64,000 nucleotides of DNA, from assembly GCA_028274465.1 (NCBI GenBank), contig CM051456.1, positions 123,582,880 through 123,646,879 on the forward strand. Direction: 5' to 3'. The stretch is from Plantago ovata (Eukaryota > Streptophyta > Magnoliopsida > Lamiales > Plantaginaceae). Positions 24,777 to 36,642 of this stretch are shown here, in pieces. Below the pieces are notes generated by a model. It was not told the DNA's origin. It saw only the letters and a list, made by a program, of their open reading frames with translations, and made no database searches. Positions within the stretch are counted from its first letter, which is position 1; each line of letters begins with the position of its first letter. The position numbers and the translations under genes are program-made.

Positions 24777-26497
24777 TGCAGTTTCTATCACTTGTCGTGA
24801 CGTGCACTCAGTAACCATAGTCAATTTATTCATTTAATTGCAACTATAGTCTATATGGTATGCAACCTTGATCAGCTCAAGTATCATTCATGTTAAATTG
24901 TTTACTATTGGATGTCTTGAATACTGAAGAAATTGGTAGACTCATTTTCATTGTTGTTATATGCTAAATTGCAGGCGAGGCATTACTCAAAATTCCGGTC
25001 CTTATTGAAGGATTTCCAAAATAAGTGCTTGCATGAATCTAGATTTCATCTACAATACATCTAGAATGTAACCAACATCACAAGGTACTTCGTTGTAATT
25101 CTCTCATTTTGGACTTGTACCAGTACTTGTCTACTTTTACTTCGTTGTAGTTGGAGAACTTGCTTTGTTGCTTGAGTACATGATATAGTGGCATATTATG
25201 AAGCTTTCTGTACCAATGGCGGGTCTTATACGCTTCCTTTAAAAGATGGAATATAATCTTTTAGGCATGGCATCCTGACTCTCCTTGGTGTGTGTGAATC
25301 AGAAAGAGCATATGATGCACCATATAGTACCTGTTTTTCTTGTTTCTGCAATTAATCATTAACACTGTTCAGAAATAGGCCCTCGATTTGATGATATGAT
25401 TTACTGGTGGGCTGTATTTATTGCTGTTTGGGAACAGTGACAGAGATTTGTGTACTAATCCTGTGGATAGTCTAGTTTAAACCTCTTGTCTAAATAAGAG
25501 GACAGGTGATTTTTAGTTTACTAAGTGATAACATTGCTCGCTGTTATAAGTTCTTAGAATAAATAACGTAAACAGACGGTACCTTAGGGGTTAAGTCTTA
25601 TAAAAGTAGTGCCTCATAACTGTGCCTTGTGACATTTCACAGTCAAACTGCGCCAAGTTGAACCCGAAAGCTGGCGTTAAAGACGCAGTTTAAAACACCA
25701 GTTCCAAATGAATACTCTTTAACTAATGTATAAAAGCCATCAAACATGATTTGATGATTTGTTGTATCCAACAAATGGACAAATTATAATCTACCAATAA
25801 TTACAAACTAAACGGACTCTTGTATGATTAATTGATTATGCAATAAGGTCAGCAGAGTAGGTACTATCATTACTAACAAGGTCTGCAACGTTAACAAAAG
25901 AAGATACTTCTATCACTGTTTGTATTATGGCTTTGATGAACACAGTGATCTTATGTTCAAAATGAACCACATAAACAGTAAGAAATACTACTTCTTACCC
26001 CGACCTTTTGGTTGAAAGGGAACATCTAAGTAAGGCGCAGCAAAGTCTCACTGAAATGATAAGAGAAAATGCAATCATATAATTTGTGGCACATACATGT
26101 GAGATGAGATGAGAAGCAAAGAATTAAAGAGAACCTGTAACTTTCTTTTACAGAGAAGAGAAACATTTTTTGTCAGTGCATTAGCTTCAGCAGCACTCAT
26201 TTAAATTATTGAGTGCCATCACTTTCTTTTGGCAAAGTGTTCTCTGTTTCTTTTCTTTTTCTTTTACCTTTTCCAGCAATTTAACACGCCTATACTTGAG
26301 CATGACGACACAAGTGGTCTCTCCTTGGACCAAATTGTACAGCATGCTAGAACCTTATTTGCGTCCCACAAACAAAACTACATTGCATATCAATATCCAT
26401 AATCAAGATTTTGAAGCACAGTTCTTTAAAGCCAAAGAAACAAACAAAGAAATATGATACTCTCATAACATTATTCAAACAAAATCCTTGAAACTCT
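24777..26497. other. Spacer between convergent MFDR and BURP genes
   Basis: Holds the 3' untranslated regions of both genes. No coding region, repeat family or RNA gene was recognised. Confidence 0.5.
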
Positions 26498-28568
26498 CTA
26501 ATCTGAATCAGCAATGGTCCAAGTCATGTCATTCTCAAAAATCCAGTGGCAGACTTCAATGAGTCCAGGACCTGAACCCAGCGCCATGAAAGCACCGTGA
26601 CCTGGACTCCATGCCGATGTGTCGATATGACAAATGGAAACACCGTGGTTGATTTTGGCCTTAGTTTCCACGTCAAGAATGTCTGCTTCATAAACTCTAA
26701 CCTTGGGCACTGAATGGCAGTAGTACAATAAGTAGGGGAACAAGCTTTGATGGCAAGACACTGATTTTGTCACCTGCCCACCATTGATTCCTTCAACCTT
26801 TCCTATCATCACCTTCTTCTTTGACCCTTTTACCCCTTCCGTGGTCCTAACCACCACGTTGTGCCCCAAAATTGATACTGCAAAGTCGATCATGTCCTCA
26901 ACCGAGCCCACACACTGCTTCGTCTCATCCTTGCTCGGGGCGCGCTCACACTCGGTCAGTGTGTTGACAAGCATGCTCTCCATAGCCCCGTTCTCGTCTG
27001 CCCCGAAAGTTTGTTTCAGCTCGGAAAGCTCGCTAGTTGAGAACGGTAATTTTGACGTGATTGTTCGGGGCAAAAATGACCTTTTGGGCATCCAGTCCTG
27101 AAAGTTTGGCATCTTCATGACTGTTCCTTCTTTCAACATGCTTTCTCTGAAGAATTTGCCCTCCTCTACTCCCTTATTCGCAGTTTCGCCACTGATCTTG
27201 CTAGAATCATCTTGGACTTGGTCAGAAGCTGGCTTGGTATACTGAGCAAATGTGACATCCTTCTTGTTACCATACTCTTTGAATGTGTTGTTCACCCCAT
27301 ACATTTTGAAACCTACTAACTGACCCACTGCACCTTTGGCATACTCCTTGAATGAATCAAATCCCACATTGAAAGACTTTCCATAATTCAAGAAATTTGT
27401 TTTCCCCGAGCTCGAACTCTTCCCATACGACGAAAACGAATCTGTACCCGCATTAGCCGTATCTCGGTAACTAGTGAAAGTATCAGTACCTCCATTTCCA
27501 CCAGCACCATAGTTCTTGAAATTATTATTAGGATTATTAGCATTAGTATCATACCCCTTGAAAGAATCATTAGCGGAATTGCCTAGCTCACCATAACCCG
27601 TAAACGTAGAACCCATCACATTGGACGTGCTACCATAGCTAGTAAACTCAGCTGGAACCGAGTTACCGTTCTTTGCGTAGCTAGTAAACCCTTGGTTGCC
27701 TGAGTTTGTATCGTCCGAGTAGGACGAAAACGAGAGCTTATGACCGTTCCCATCCGAGTCATACGACGTGAAACGAAGATCTGGAACGTTAACTCGTGGC
27801 ATGTAGTTCTTGAAATCCCCTGAGCCTCCAGAGGCACTTGCAGCGTAGGAAGAGAAGTTGGAGCTAGCCACATTGCCATCTTGAGCATAGCTATTGAAAC
27901 CCTCATGGTGGCCTGTTGAACCACGGCTGTATCGGGAGAACGAGCCAGTAGCAAAGTTGTTTCCGTCTGAGTATGTCTTGAACTGATCAATACCTCCAAG
28001 ACGAGCGTTCCCGTAGTTTGCGAACTGCTTGTTGTTGTACGAGGCGAAATTTGCGTCGCCTTTGTGGTTTTCGAGAACCGGTTTGGATGTACAGAACAAG
28101 TTGGCAGCCGAGCAAAAGGCTGGTAGACGAGACGATAAGGTCTTTTGAGAGGCGAGATTGGCGAAAAATGCCGAGTCTACCGGTGAAAGGGGTGAAGATT
28201 TGGAGAGGAGAAATGTGGATTTTGGGAGGTTATTGGAGATGTGTGAGTTCCAGTATCTGATGAGTGAGGCTTTTGAGGAGAATGGGTTTATTTTGGTTAA
28301 AGAATCTGTTTCTGTTGTTGGAGTTGCATTTGGATCATTAGCCAATGTGTAAGCAACCTGCAGAGAGAGCCAAAAACAGAGGATATGAGTAAACTTGTGA
28401 AGACAAAATGACAGGTGATTAAGATGTTGCAGAACTATTAGCCAAAAGACAATGCACATAAGAGTAAAAACTTACAGAGAAAAATGAGCAGCAGCATAAT
28501 AAGAACAAGAAGATGGAGAAAACAACTCTGTTGTTGTTGTTGTTGTTGAGCTTGACTCTATTGTCCAT
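26498..28568 (-). CDS. BURP-domain cell-wall protein, polygalacturonase-1 beta-subunit type, 650 aa
   Basis: Two exons, 28476-28568 and 26498-28357. Exon 1 encodes the secretion signal: a short N-terminal Asn run, then the hydrophobic core VVFSIFLFLLCCCSFF. Exon 2 gives a propeptide-like region, then about 25 repeats of a 14-residue unit with an F-x-x-Y core and Asn-Gly-rich linkers, then the BURP domain. Its signature is complete, CH-X10-CH-X27-CH-X25-CH near the C terminus, and ends in WTIADSD. Tomato PG1-beta has the same architecture. It is an apoplastic, non-catalytic protein that binds polygalacturonase and affects pectin breakdown. The intron after the signal peptide decides the start: the 653-codon open frame that runs into the intron is not the real N terminus. 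The aromatic repeats are intact across the whole array. Confidence 0.95.
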
Positions 28569-28641
28569 GTTTGGAAGTGATGAGAAAGACAGAGACAAAC
28601 TGATGAGAGGGTTTGGTTTGTTTCTTGAGATAAAATGGCAT

Positions 28642-28652
28642 TACTATATAAG
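28642..28652 (-). promoter_or_regulatory. TATA box of the BURP gene
   Basis: CTTATATAGTA on the minus strand, about 74 bases before the ATG at 28568, a spacing that allows a leader of about 40 bases. Confidence 0.6.
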
Positions 28653-31600
28653 CATACTGCTAGTGCTTTGTAATTCTTTCTTTCTTTTTTGTCTCACTAA
28701 ATAAATTACTTTTATCTTTTACTTTTACTTTTACTTTTGGAAATAATACATACATTTGTAGCTAAACAGCCTAAACTTTAAAAGTTTACACCTAAGCACT
28801 CCAACTATTTTTTTTACACTACTATTATAGTAATAAACTAAAATCTAACCACCTTGTGACTCCGTCGGATCGAACACACCTCTACTTTTCCATTCCAACT
28901 CCATTCCATACCACCATCTTATACATATTTCATATAACACCCAAATTATATGAAACAAAGTGATAATTTGAGTATGAAATTGTATTGGGTTCTTTACTTT
29001 TTTAACTTTCACTATTGGCAAAGATGCTAATGGACTTTACTCTTCACTTTGTGGTGTGAAAACTGTGTACTACACTACTATTACTCTGTCCTTATTGAGG
29101 ACGACACATGGTGGAAATCTACACGAGAGATCTAAATCTCACTGAATTAAGTCAGAAGAATATAGTAATCTCGAAGCCATAAACGGACTTGTTTTACACT
29201 CATTGATTTTTGTAGAGAGTCATCTCCCTCTCTAAATTAAAATTTACATTAAACCTTTATCAAATAGTAAAATACTTATCAAAAATTAAATTAAAGAACT
29301 ATACTAGTTATTTCTAACTCCCCTCAAATTAAATTAGCAGCACTAAAAAACTGTTATTTTCGTCTGCACAGAACTGAACTGAATTGAACATAACTAAACG
29401 GAACTGAACGGAACTTAACATAATTTATTTGTAGTATAAAATATAACTAAGCAAGTCTGAACAGAACTGGATGAAACTGAACAGAATTTAACTGAACTGA
29501 AAATAATGATATTTTATACGAAGATAATAGAGCGTAAATTGAGAGTACCATATGGTCATGGTATGACAATAATTTATAAATTATAAATAGCTAGTAGAGC
29601 TGATTAAGTAAGATAAGATTAAGTACAGTACTCTACTCTGTGGCTTTGTGCTTAGTAAATTATGTTGGTCGTATTGAAACTGATGATAGTAGTAGTTGTT
29701 TAGAGCGTGGATTACATAAATTGAACTTGTTTATTGTATACTCTTACAGCATATCATCTGAGTGATGCTCGGAAAACAAGACCACAGCTAGTGGCAGAAA
29801 ATAAGTATACTAAATTGAAAGCATAAGCCAATATTATACATACATAGGCCAAGGAGAAAAAAAGAAGTAAAAATGTAAAGAAACTTTATCATGGGCTATC
29901 TTTGTCGTTTCATTACCAGTAGCAAATATACTATCATGAGCCACATTTTCCCCTCCGACATGCCTCATGCTTGTAGGCTTGGAGTGCAATATACTCCCTC
30001 TGGCTTGTTAAATTCTTTATGTTTAACGTTGAAACGGTAGTTTAGTAGGTTAGTGTAACTTGGGTGATGTTTAGGTTAGAAGTTGTATGCAACAATAAAG
30101 TTGGGAATTAGTAACAGTTGTTTGCATTCATAATTCATTCAGTTTATATCAATTTAGTTCAAATTTATTCACATACCGAACGAATTCACTTAATTAATTA
30201 ATGAGGGTCACATGATACTCTTTTTGGAAGAACATAAGAAATAGTCCATATGGGTGTCAAATCTTCATTGAATTGAGCTTTAAATTCGTGCAAAAACCTC
30301 CAGTACACTAGCCAACCACCATATATTAATTAAATGTGTGGAAATATATATGTTGTGTCAATAAATATCTGCTGCCAATTAATCAGAATATTGTATGGTA
30401 CTACTTAGTCCATTTCATTACAAAATTCTCCTTTAGTCAAATTCATGTTTGACCGTATATTACACCTAAATTATATTGAATTTTTTCTTAAATATTAAAA
30501 ATATTATTAACTTATAAATTTTGATTATATAATTTTAAAAAAGAATTACATCGAAATTATTAATACAACGAAGGAATTAATTAATAACAAATGCTTGTGT
30601 CCCAAATCCATCGGCATTACCCTGTAATGTATGACCTTTACTACTACTAACAAAAATTTGGAATGATTTACTCGTTTCCAACTACTATTGGGCTAATAAC
30701 TACTCCGTAGCCAATAGCCCACGATTTCGATACCAGTGATTTATTAAGGGTACATATTTTCAGAGTAAATATCAAATGCGGTGATTAGAGATTATTGATG
30801 AAAGAATAATTTGTCTATGAGGTTTTTCATGCTTCAAGTGCGATTGGTGGTCCAAGACCGAAATTTGAAACTAAATTCATGAATTGAATTACTGTATTCT
30901 TAATTCACCGTCGAAGAATTTGAGAAATACTAACATGTTAAATGTTTAGGACATTTGTAAGGGGAATTCTAAGTGATTTTAACATCAAATAAACATGATT
31001 TAGTATAATATGATCTTATAAGAAAGTTCAACTTTTATGATCTTTTTCATATTTTTAAATATTGCACTTGAGCCTATGTATTATAATAAAAAACAGCAAA
31101 TATTATAACTTCCATTAAAAAAAAAAAAACTAAATGACATACTGTATATATCTCCATTGAGATCTTTTTCATATTTTTAAATATTGCACTTGAGTCTATG
31201 TATTATTCTAAATTACATATAAATCTGTTACTAAAATTTTCAAGTCAGTAAACGTTTGATGGTGTTAAATATTTTATTAGAGCCAAAAATGTATTTTCAC
31301 CTATTAAGTCTCCTCCTTCACTCCAAATAAAACATGATTAACGCAACGCCATCCAACATTTTTGATAATTTGAAATTTAGACGAAGAGTTTGGTACGTAA
31401 TTTGAAATAAATCAAACGTTCAAAGTTAATTTAAAAACATGAAAATAATTTTATTTCCAAAATATTTTTTTGCAAATATTATAAACTTCAAAGTAAGTAA
31501 CCACACCGCTAAACACACATTTTCGCTCACAAATATGTTTCCATCCGATAAATTATCACTCTCGATTTCGACACTTGGGTTGATAAAACTTGGAAAAAGT

Positions 31601-31683
31601 GTCACGGGACACTGATACCATGAATTGGACCAGGTTTCTTTCCAACGAGAGGGCTGAGTGGACCAGAAAATGATAATCTATTA
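28653..31683. other. 3 kb AT-rich intergenic spacer
   Basis: No gene is recognised. There is a run of ACTTTT-like pentamers (28705-28737), GAACTGAACT-type simple repeats (29370-29500), and a direct duplication of about 46 bp at 31038-31085 and 31161-31206. Confidence 0.5.
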
Positions 31684-31730
31684 GGCCCAAGTCCATTAGC
31701 AAAAACCCTAACGTAATTGTCCCTATATAT
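31684..31730 (+). promoter_or_regulatory. Promoter-like block of hairpin locus A
   Basis: In order: GGCCCA (31684-31689, site II-like), a telo-box AAACCCTAA (31703-31711), and a TATA-like CTATATAT (31723-31730). The same order recurs before the hairpin at 40.9 kb. Function is inferred from position and conservation. Confidence 0.5.
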
Positions 31731-31841
31731 TTGTGCCCCTGGCCTGGAGTGGACCACGGAGATGTCGGAGATCTCTCCACTCTTCTCCTGAGAAAATTCC
31801 ATATTTAAATGCATTTGTCTTTTTCCACTTTTTTTTTCTTT

Positions 31842-31921
31842 GTCGCATGGATGGGTTGGAAACCGATCGATTATTGTTTGTTTTGTTGATACTCGGTTTC
31901 CAGCTCCATCCATGTGATTGA
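31842..31921 (+). ncRNA. Candidate MIRNA-like foldback A
   Basis: The 5' arm (31843-31866, containing GCATGGATGGGTTGGAAACC) pairs with the 3' arm (31893-31918, containing GGTTTCCAGCTCCATCCATG). The stem has about 24 pairs, one bulged base and a few G-U pairs, closing a loop of about 26 nt. It lies about 115 bases after a TATA-like box. The 3' arm from 31897 has the TTTCC...CCAT spacing of the miR482/2118 family, and its complement reads like a degenerate NBS-LRR P-loop codon string, but identity to known members is only partial. A diverged homologue with the same bulge lies at 40.9 kb. No small-RNA evidence is available here. Confidence 0.5.
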
Positions 31922-33936
31922 ACTTCAGATTTCTCCCCCTTTTAATTTACTCTCACTCTCACCTGCTTCTCTCCCTATATATAGCTAATTACTACTGGCC
32001 TGGGTTTGGCTTTACTTTTACTTATATATATTGCTCTTTTGTTTCGTTCTCTTCTAAAAATGCTGTGTTAATGCAATGTCACTCACTTGACTTTTGATAT
32101 ATACTTACGCTATAATAATTGTAAAAAGTTAGTACAGCTTTAAAGTTTAAACCAACCCATTAGGTTAAATCTTGTCTTGGTAGATAAGTAAGTTTTCGGA
32201 ATTTCAGTTTTCCCCAGTACTTTCTGTGAGATAGTATCAGGTTACTAGCTAGGGGACGAAAAGTTATGGTTAATTTTACAGTATAATTAATTATCTACAC
32301 ATAATTATTTAGACCTGGAGGATGTTCTTCAACCTTTGATACTACTTGCCAGTAGATTTGTTTGCAACTGATATGTTTACTTCTACTAGTACTTCAGTTC
32401 AGCACGTAGTCAAACTTGTCCAGACAATTTTTCTGACTGATTAAATGTTGTACTGTACAAGCAAAATACCTACAGCCACAATTTTATACCTATTGCGTAT
32501 CTCTTTTTTTCTGAAATTATTCTAAAAGGTAAAATTTTATTAAATATTAGTATTATAATCAATAGTTGACTCTCCTAATTTATATCAGAGGTGTTTATTA
32601 TCCTATTGTTTAGAAAAAAAGACTTGATCCATTTTTTTTCTCTTTTTAGAAAATTATTTTTAAATATTTTTAACAAACTTTTATTTTACAATTTTATTAT
32701 AATTCTATCACTAAATTAATGATTATACAATCCTTATAAAAAAGACTATTATACAATCATTATAAATTAATAATTATACATTTATACCCATTAAACAATC
32801 ATGTAAAGTTGTAAAATTAACCCCAACAAACTTTATATTTCAAGATAAATTCAAAATTAAAAAAATAAAAACTAATAATCAAGTTTGGAGCTCCATCTCT
32901 GATCCGGAGCTTCTACATCTCATAGCTATAAAGATAATTCCGGTCCACAGTTGTTATCTCCAATAATATGATCAATATCACGTAGAAATTTAGGGGGGAA
33001 AAAATGAAAAGAAAGGATAAAAGAAAAAACAGAAAAGGAGAAAAATCGATTAGGCCTTGTTTGGGGAGTAAGTGTAACGATGAATGGTGCCTACTGCCTA
33101 GATTGTTGGTCAACGGGTTTGTGTGAGTTTTATACTTAAAATGTAATCGTTAATTTAGTCCTAATAAATTTACATATATCACTAATTTGAAATAAATTAT
33201 AAGGATCATAACTTTGTAATTAAATATTATTATTATTATTATTTATTTTTTAAATATTTTTTCAATAGTAAATGCTAATTTTATTATCACGTAAAGTTAG
33301 ATGGAAGTCTAGCAACAAGAAGTTGTCCTCCCAGCTCCCACCCCTTTATGTATACAAAAGCTCAACTGATGATAAAGAAAAACATCAATCTTTGCATATT
33401 ATTAGAATGACTAATGGAAAGATGCTTAAGGCACGAAAGTATATCAAAAGTCTCCTTGTCGAGTTATCCAAATGTAGAAAAAGTAAAAGGGATGAACGAG
33501 TAGCCGTTTTTAGCACATTTGGCCTAATACTTCCTATTTTTCTTCTCTACGGCAATATGTACCATGAACTCACCCCTCCACAAGCAAAGGGAGAGATACC
33601 AGACATGCGTCTTTTACTTGGGACTAATTGAACATCAATAGATTTGTAGGTCTGAGTTCATGCCCGTCCTTAGAGTGAAATCTCATAGGGGTCTACTTCC
33701 GCACAATATCAACTTTGAAACAGATATCAATCAAAGTATCACGTACAAAAAGTTGTGCCTAAACTTCACGCCCATATCACTGTCATCATATTATTATTAT
33801 TATATTCAGATTTTCTCCCTCCAATAATCAACCAACCAAGAGCACCCAATTAAGTAAGACTCCATTCAACAAGGAATACAAATAGAAACAATATATTTAG
33901 ACTAGAATAACAGTTGGTACAGTAGTGGAGGCAGAT
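31922..33936. other. Intergenic spacer with an unrecognised 119-codon ORF
   Basis: AT-rich. The frame at 33272-33631 (+) encodes a basic 119-residue peptide with a hydrophobic patch (VFSTFGLILPIFLLYGN) and no known domain. There is no clear promoter. It may be a transposon relic. CT-rich sequence after hairpin A (to about 31980) is shared with hairpin locus B. Confidence 0.35.
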
Positions 33937-35860
33937 ATGGGTTGGGCTATAGCGATGCACGGTGGCGCCGGTGACATAAGGCGATCGCTGCCACTGGAGC
34001 GCCGCCAGCCACGTGAAGAGGCTCTGAACCGATGCCTCCAGATTGGTATCGACGCTCTCCAAGCCAATCGGTGCGCTCTGGACGTCGTCGAACTCGTTGT
34101 AAGATTTGGAAAATCTCCTTTCATTCTTATCATACGACATACATCCAACTTTATTTTATAATTAAGATGTATGTTTATCCTCTCCAAATAGATATATAGA
34201 TTTGACTTGAGGAGGTAGCTTATATGTTCATTTATAGTTACTTCACTCCAGTTTCATCTAAACGTTTGAATGTGTAGGTGAAGTTGTGAAATCTAGTAAT
34301 TATTATTTGTATTCGTAGAGAGCTGTGAGCCTGATAGTAATTTGTACTTGCTCTGTTTTTTTACGAACTTCCTAGTTGACTTATCGGGACGAACTTTGGC
34401 AGTCTCAAATTAAACCTTAACTAATTAACAACACTCAGTGGCTGTTTTCACCTCTTGGGAGACATTCGAGTGGAAATTTAATCTGGTTAGAGTTTGTTTC
34501 CGTGTAGATTCAACCATTTTGGATGCCCATTAGAGGGGAAATTTACTAAGGATGGAGTTTGTATCTGCAGGGATTTGTTAGGTGTGATAGTAGGATTGAA
34601 TTTCAATCTAACAAAAAGCTTGGACTAATGTTTGCATGTTGTATAGGTGCGTGAAATGGAAGACGATCCACTTTACAATGCCGGTAGAGGGTCTGTCTTG
34701 ACCAGTAATGGCACTGTTGAGATGGAAGCTAGTATCATGGATGGAAACACAATGAGATGTGGAGCTGTTTCTGGTCTGTCTACAGTTAAAAATCCCGTAT
34801 CGCTTGCAAGAATAGTCATGGAGAAAACTCCTCACATATATCTTGGATTTGCTGGAGCAGAGGAATTCGCCAGGGAACAGGTTAAGGATGATAATATGAT
34901 TCAGCTCTATTTTTGTTTTCTTTGTTGTTGTTGTTGTTTCCCATTTGCTGCTTCTATAACATGCTATCAGTTTCATTTGATAAGTAATCCAAACACGAGA
35001 ACAACTGAATGTACATGTAGTTTAACCATGTGAGCTTTCCGACCCCTTGTCCCCAAGATCCCGGCAATATGGAGTTCAATCATATGATGAAAAATTATGG
35101 CATTCTGAATTTCTGATTCTATTGTTATCTGTTACTTGATTGTTCCTCATTTGTTCTCTGTTTTCCAACGCCTAGTATTCTTACACAAAGTTTGGTTTTG
35201 TAGGGTGTTGAAACTGTGGATACGAGCCATTTGATAACTCCCGAAAACAAAGAGAGGCTAAAACAAGCAAAAGAAGCCAAGAGAGTTCAGGTAACCATCT
35301 GGCTCTGCCACGGAAATCATTGTATCCTTGCCTATGGATTCAGGTTCATTGGCCTTTTCTAACTTATGTAGTACGTATCCATCATAAATTTGTAGATTGA
35401 TTATACTGCGCCTGTAAACGAGGCTCCAGACAAAGCACCAAGGCCAGGCGACGATCAAATTGGAACTGTAGGATGTGTTGCTATTGACTCCAACGGAGAT
35501 CTAGCATCTGCTACATCCACTGGTGGATTGGTAAACAAGATGGTTGGAAGAATTGGTGATACATCTATAATTGGTGCAGGAACCTACGCGAATAGTTACT
35601 GTGCTGTTTCTGCTACTGGAGAAGGAGAATCTATAATTCGTGCTACTGTTGGGAGAGAAGTGGCTGCTCTGATGGAGTACAAAGGCCTTTCTCTGGATGA
35701 GGCAGCAAAAATCGTCATACACGAGCGTGCACCAAAGTTTACTGTAGGGTTGGTAGCCGTGTCTGCGACTGGCGAAATCACAATGCCGTTTAACACACCC
35801 GGCATGTTTAGAGCATGTGCTACTGAAGATGGTTATTCTGAAGTTGCAATTTGGGAGTGA
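33937..35860 (+). CDS. Isoaspartyl peptidase / K+-independent-type L-asparaginase, 315 aa
   Basis: Four exons: 33937-34098, 34647-34880, 35204-35290, 35396-35860, in frame for 316 codons. An N-terminal nucleophile hydrolase: the precursor cuts itself before a threonine, giving alpha and beta subunits that hydrolyse beta-aspartyl dipeptides and asparagine. Seen: start [34 protein letters not shown], then the autocleavage site [11 protein letters not shown] with the nucleophile at T185, followed by STGG (oxyanion/substrate loop), [15 protein letters not shown], and the C-terminal [11 protein letters not shown]. All match plant asparaginases such as Arabidopsis At5g08100, also 315 residues. The in-frame codon upstream at 33925 is GTG, so the ATG at 33937 is taken as start. 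Cytosolic asparagine breakdown is the expected role. Potassium dependence cannot be read from this sequence by eye. Confidence 0.96.
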
Positions 35861-36058
35861 CTGGCTGAGGGAGTCTGCTGATATTTCAAGTGTTGTAGAC
35901 TTGTGTGTAATAATACATTTCCATTGGTTTCTTTGGCCTCGGGACATGATACAGTTTATGTCACTTTTGTATTTTTCAGTATTCGTAGTTACTGGTACTC
36001 GGTTAGTAAGTTGCATTGGACCATTTTATATATTTCAGTGACACATGTAAAATTTATA

Positions 36059-36308
36059 CTTCCTCCTCCGTCCCGTCCCAAATTTATTATTTATTTTGTT
36101 CATTTTTTTAGTAACTATTTAACATCAAATGAATTATAAATTATATTGGAAAATAATATTTGAACTTATTTTATAAAAATAAAAAATTTATTTTCATACT
36201 ATAAATTCAAAATTACCTTTTCCGTATGAATTAGAAGTAATTCAAAGTCAAATAAAGACTAAAAAAAGAAACAAAACAAATGAGAAGTTTGGAACGGAGC
36301 GAAGGAGA
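36059..36308. mobile_element. Stowaway-like MITE
   Basis: Begins CTTCCTCCTCCGTCCCG and ends GGAACGGAGCGAAGGAG, imperfect inverted ends of the CTCCCTCCGTCCC type, flanked by TA. It is AT-rich inside, about 250 bp, with no coding capacity. Confidence 0.6.
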
Positions 36309-36642
36309 TAAATTTTAGAGTTAAGTTTATAAATTTTAGATGAATAAGTTGAGTTCAACTTCATTTTATTTTATTGGATTAATCAGTTCTGTGCAAACAG
36401 TTTATAATTGAAGTTGGGTGCAATTCCTTGTCACCCCCACCAACCCAAGTAAGTTTAGTTACGTTGACCGTTGACGGAGACCAAAAGCATATACTACTAA
36501 TTAACATTAAGCTGCATTTATTTATGTTGATGCCTTGATGGAGACCAAAGCATATACAACTAATTTACATTAAGCTGCAATTAGAAGTATAATTTGTTTG
36601 TCATTCATCTGATCATATTGAGAATTTGAAACTGAATAATTT

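Noticed and set aside
26498..28459. The 653-codon open frame as the full BURP protein starting at 28459
   Set aside because: Its first about 34 codons are intron. A donor at 28475 and acceptor at 28358 join a proper signal-peptide exon (28476-28568).
31556..31921. Two overlapping 74- and 103-codon minus-strand ORFs and a 62-codon plus ORF at hairpin locus A
   Set aside because: They run through the foldback and its leader, read similarly on both strands because of the inverted repeat, and match no family.
35501..36016. 171-codon minus-strand frame opposite the asparaginase last exon
   Set aside because: Antisense shadow of a conserved coding exon with no domain of its own.
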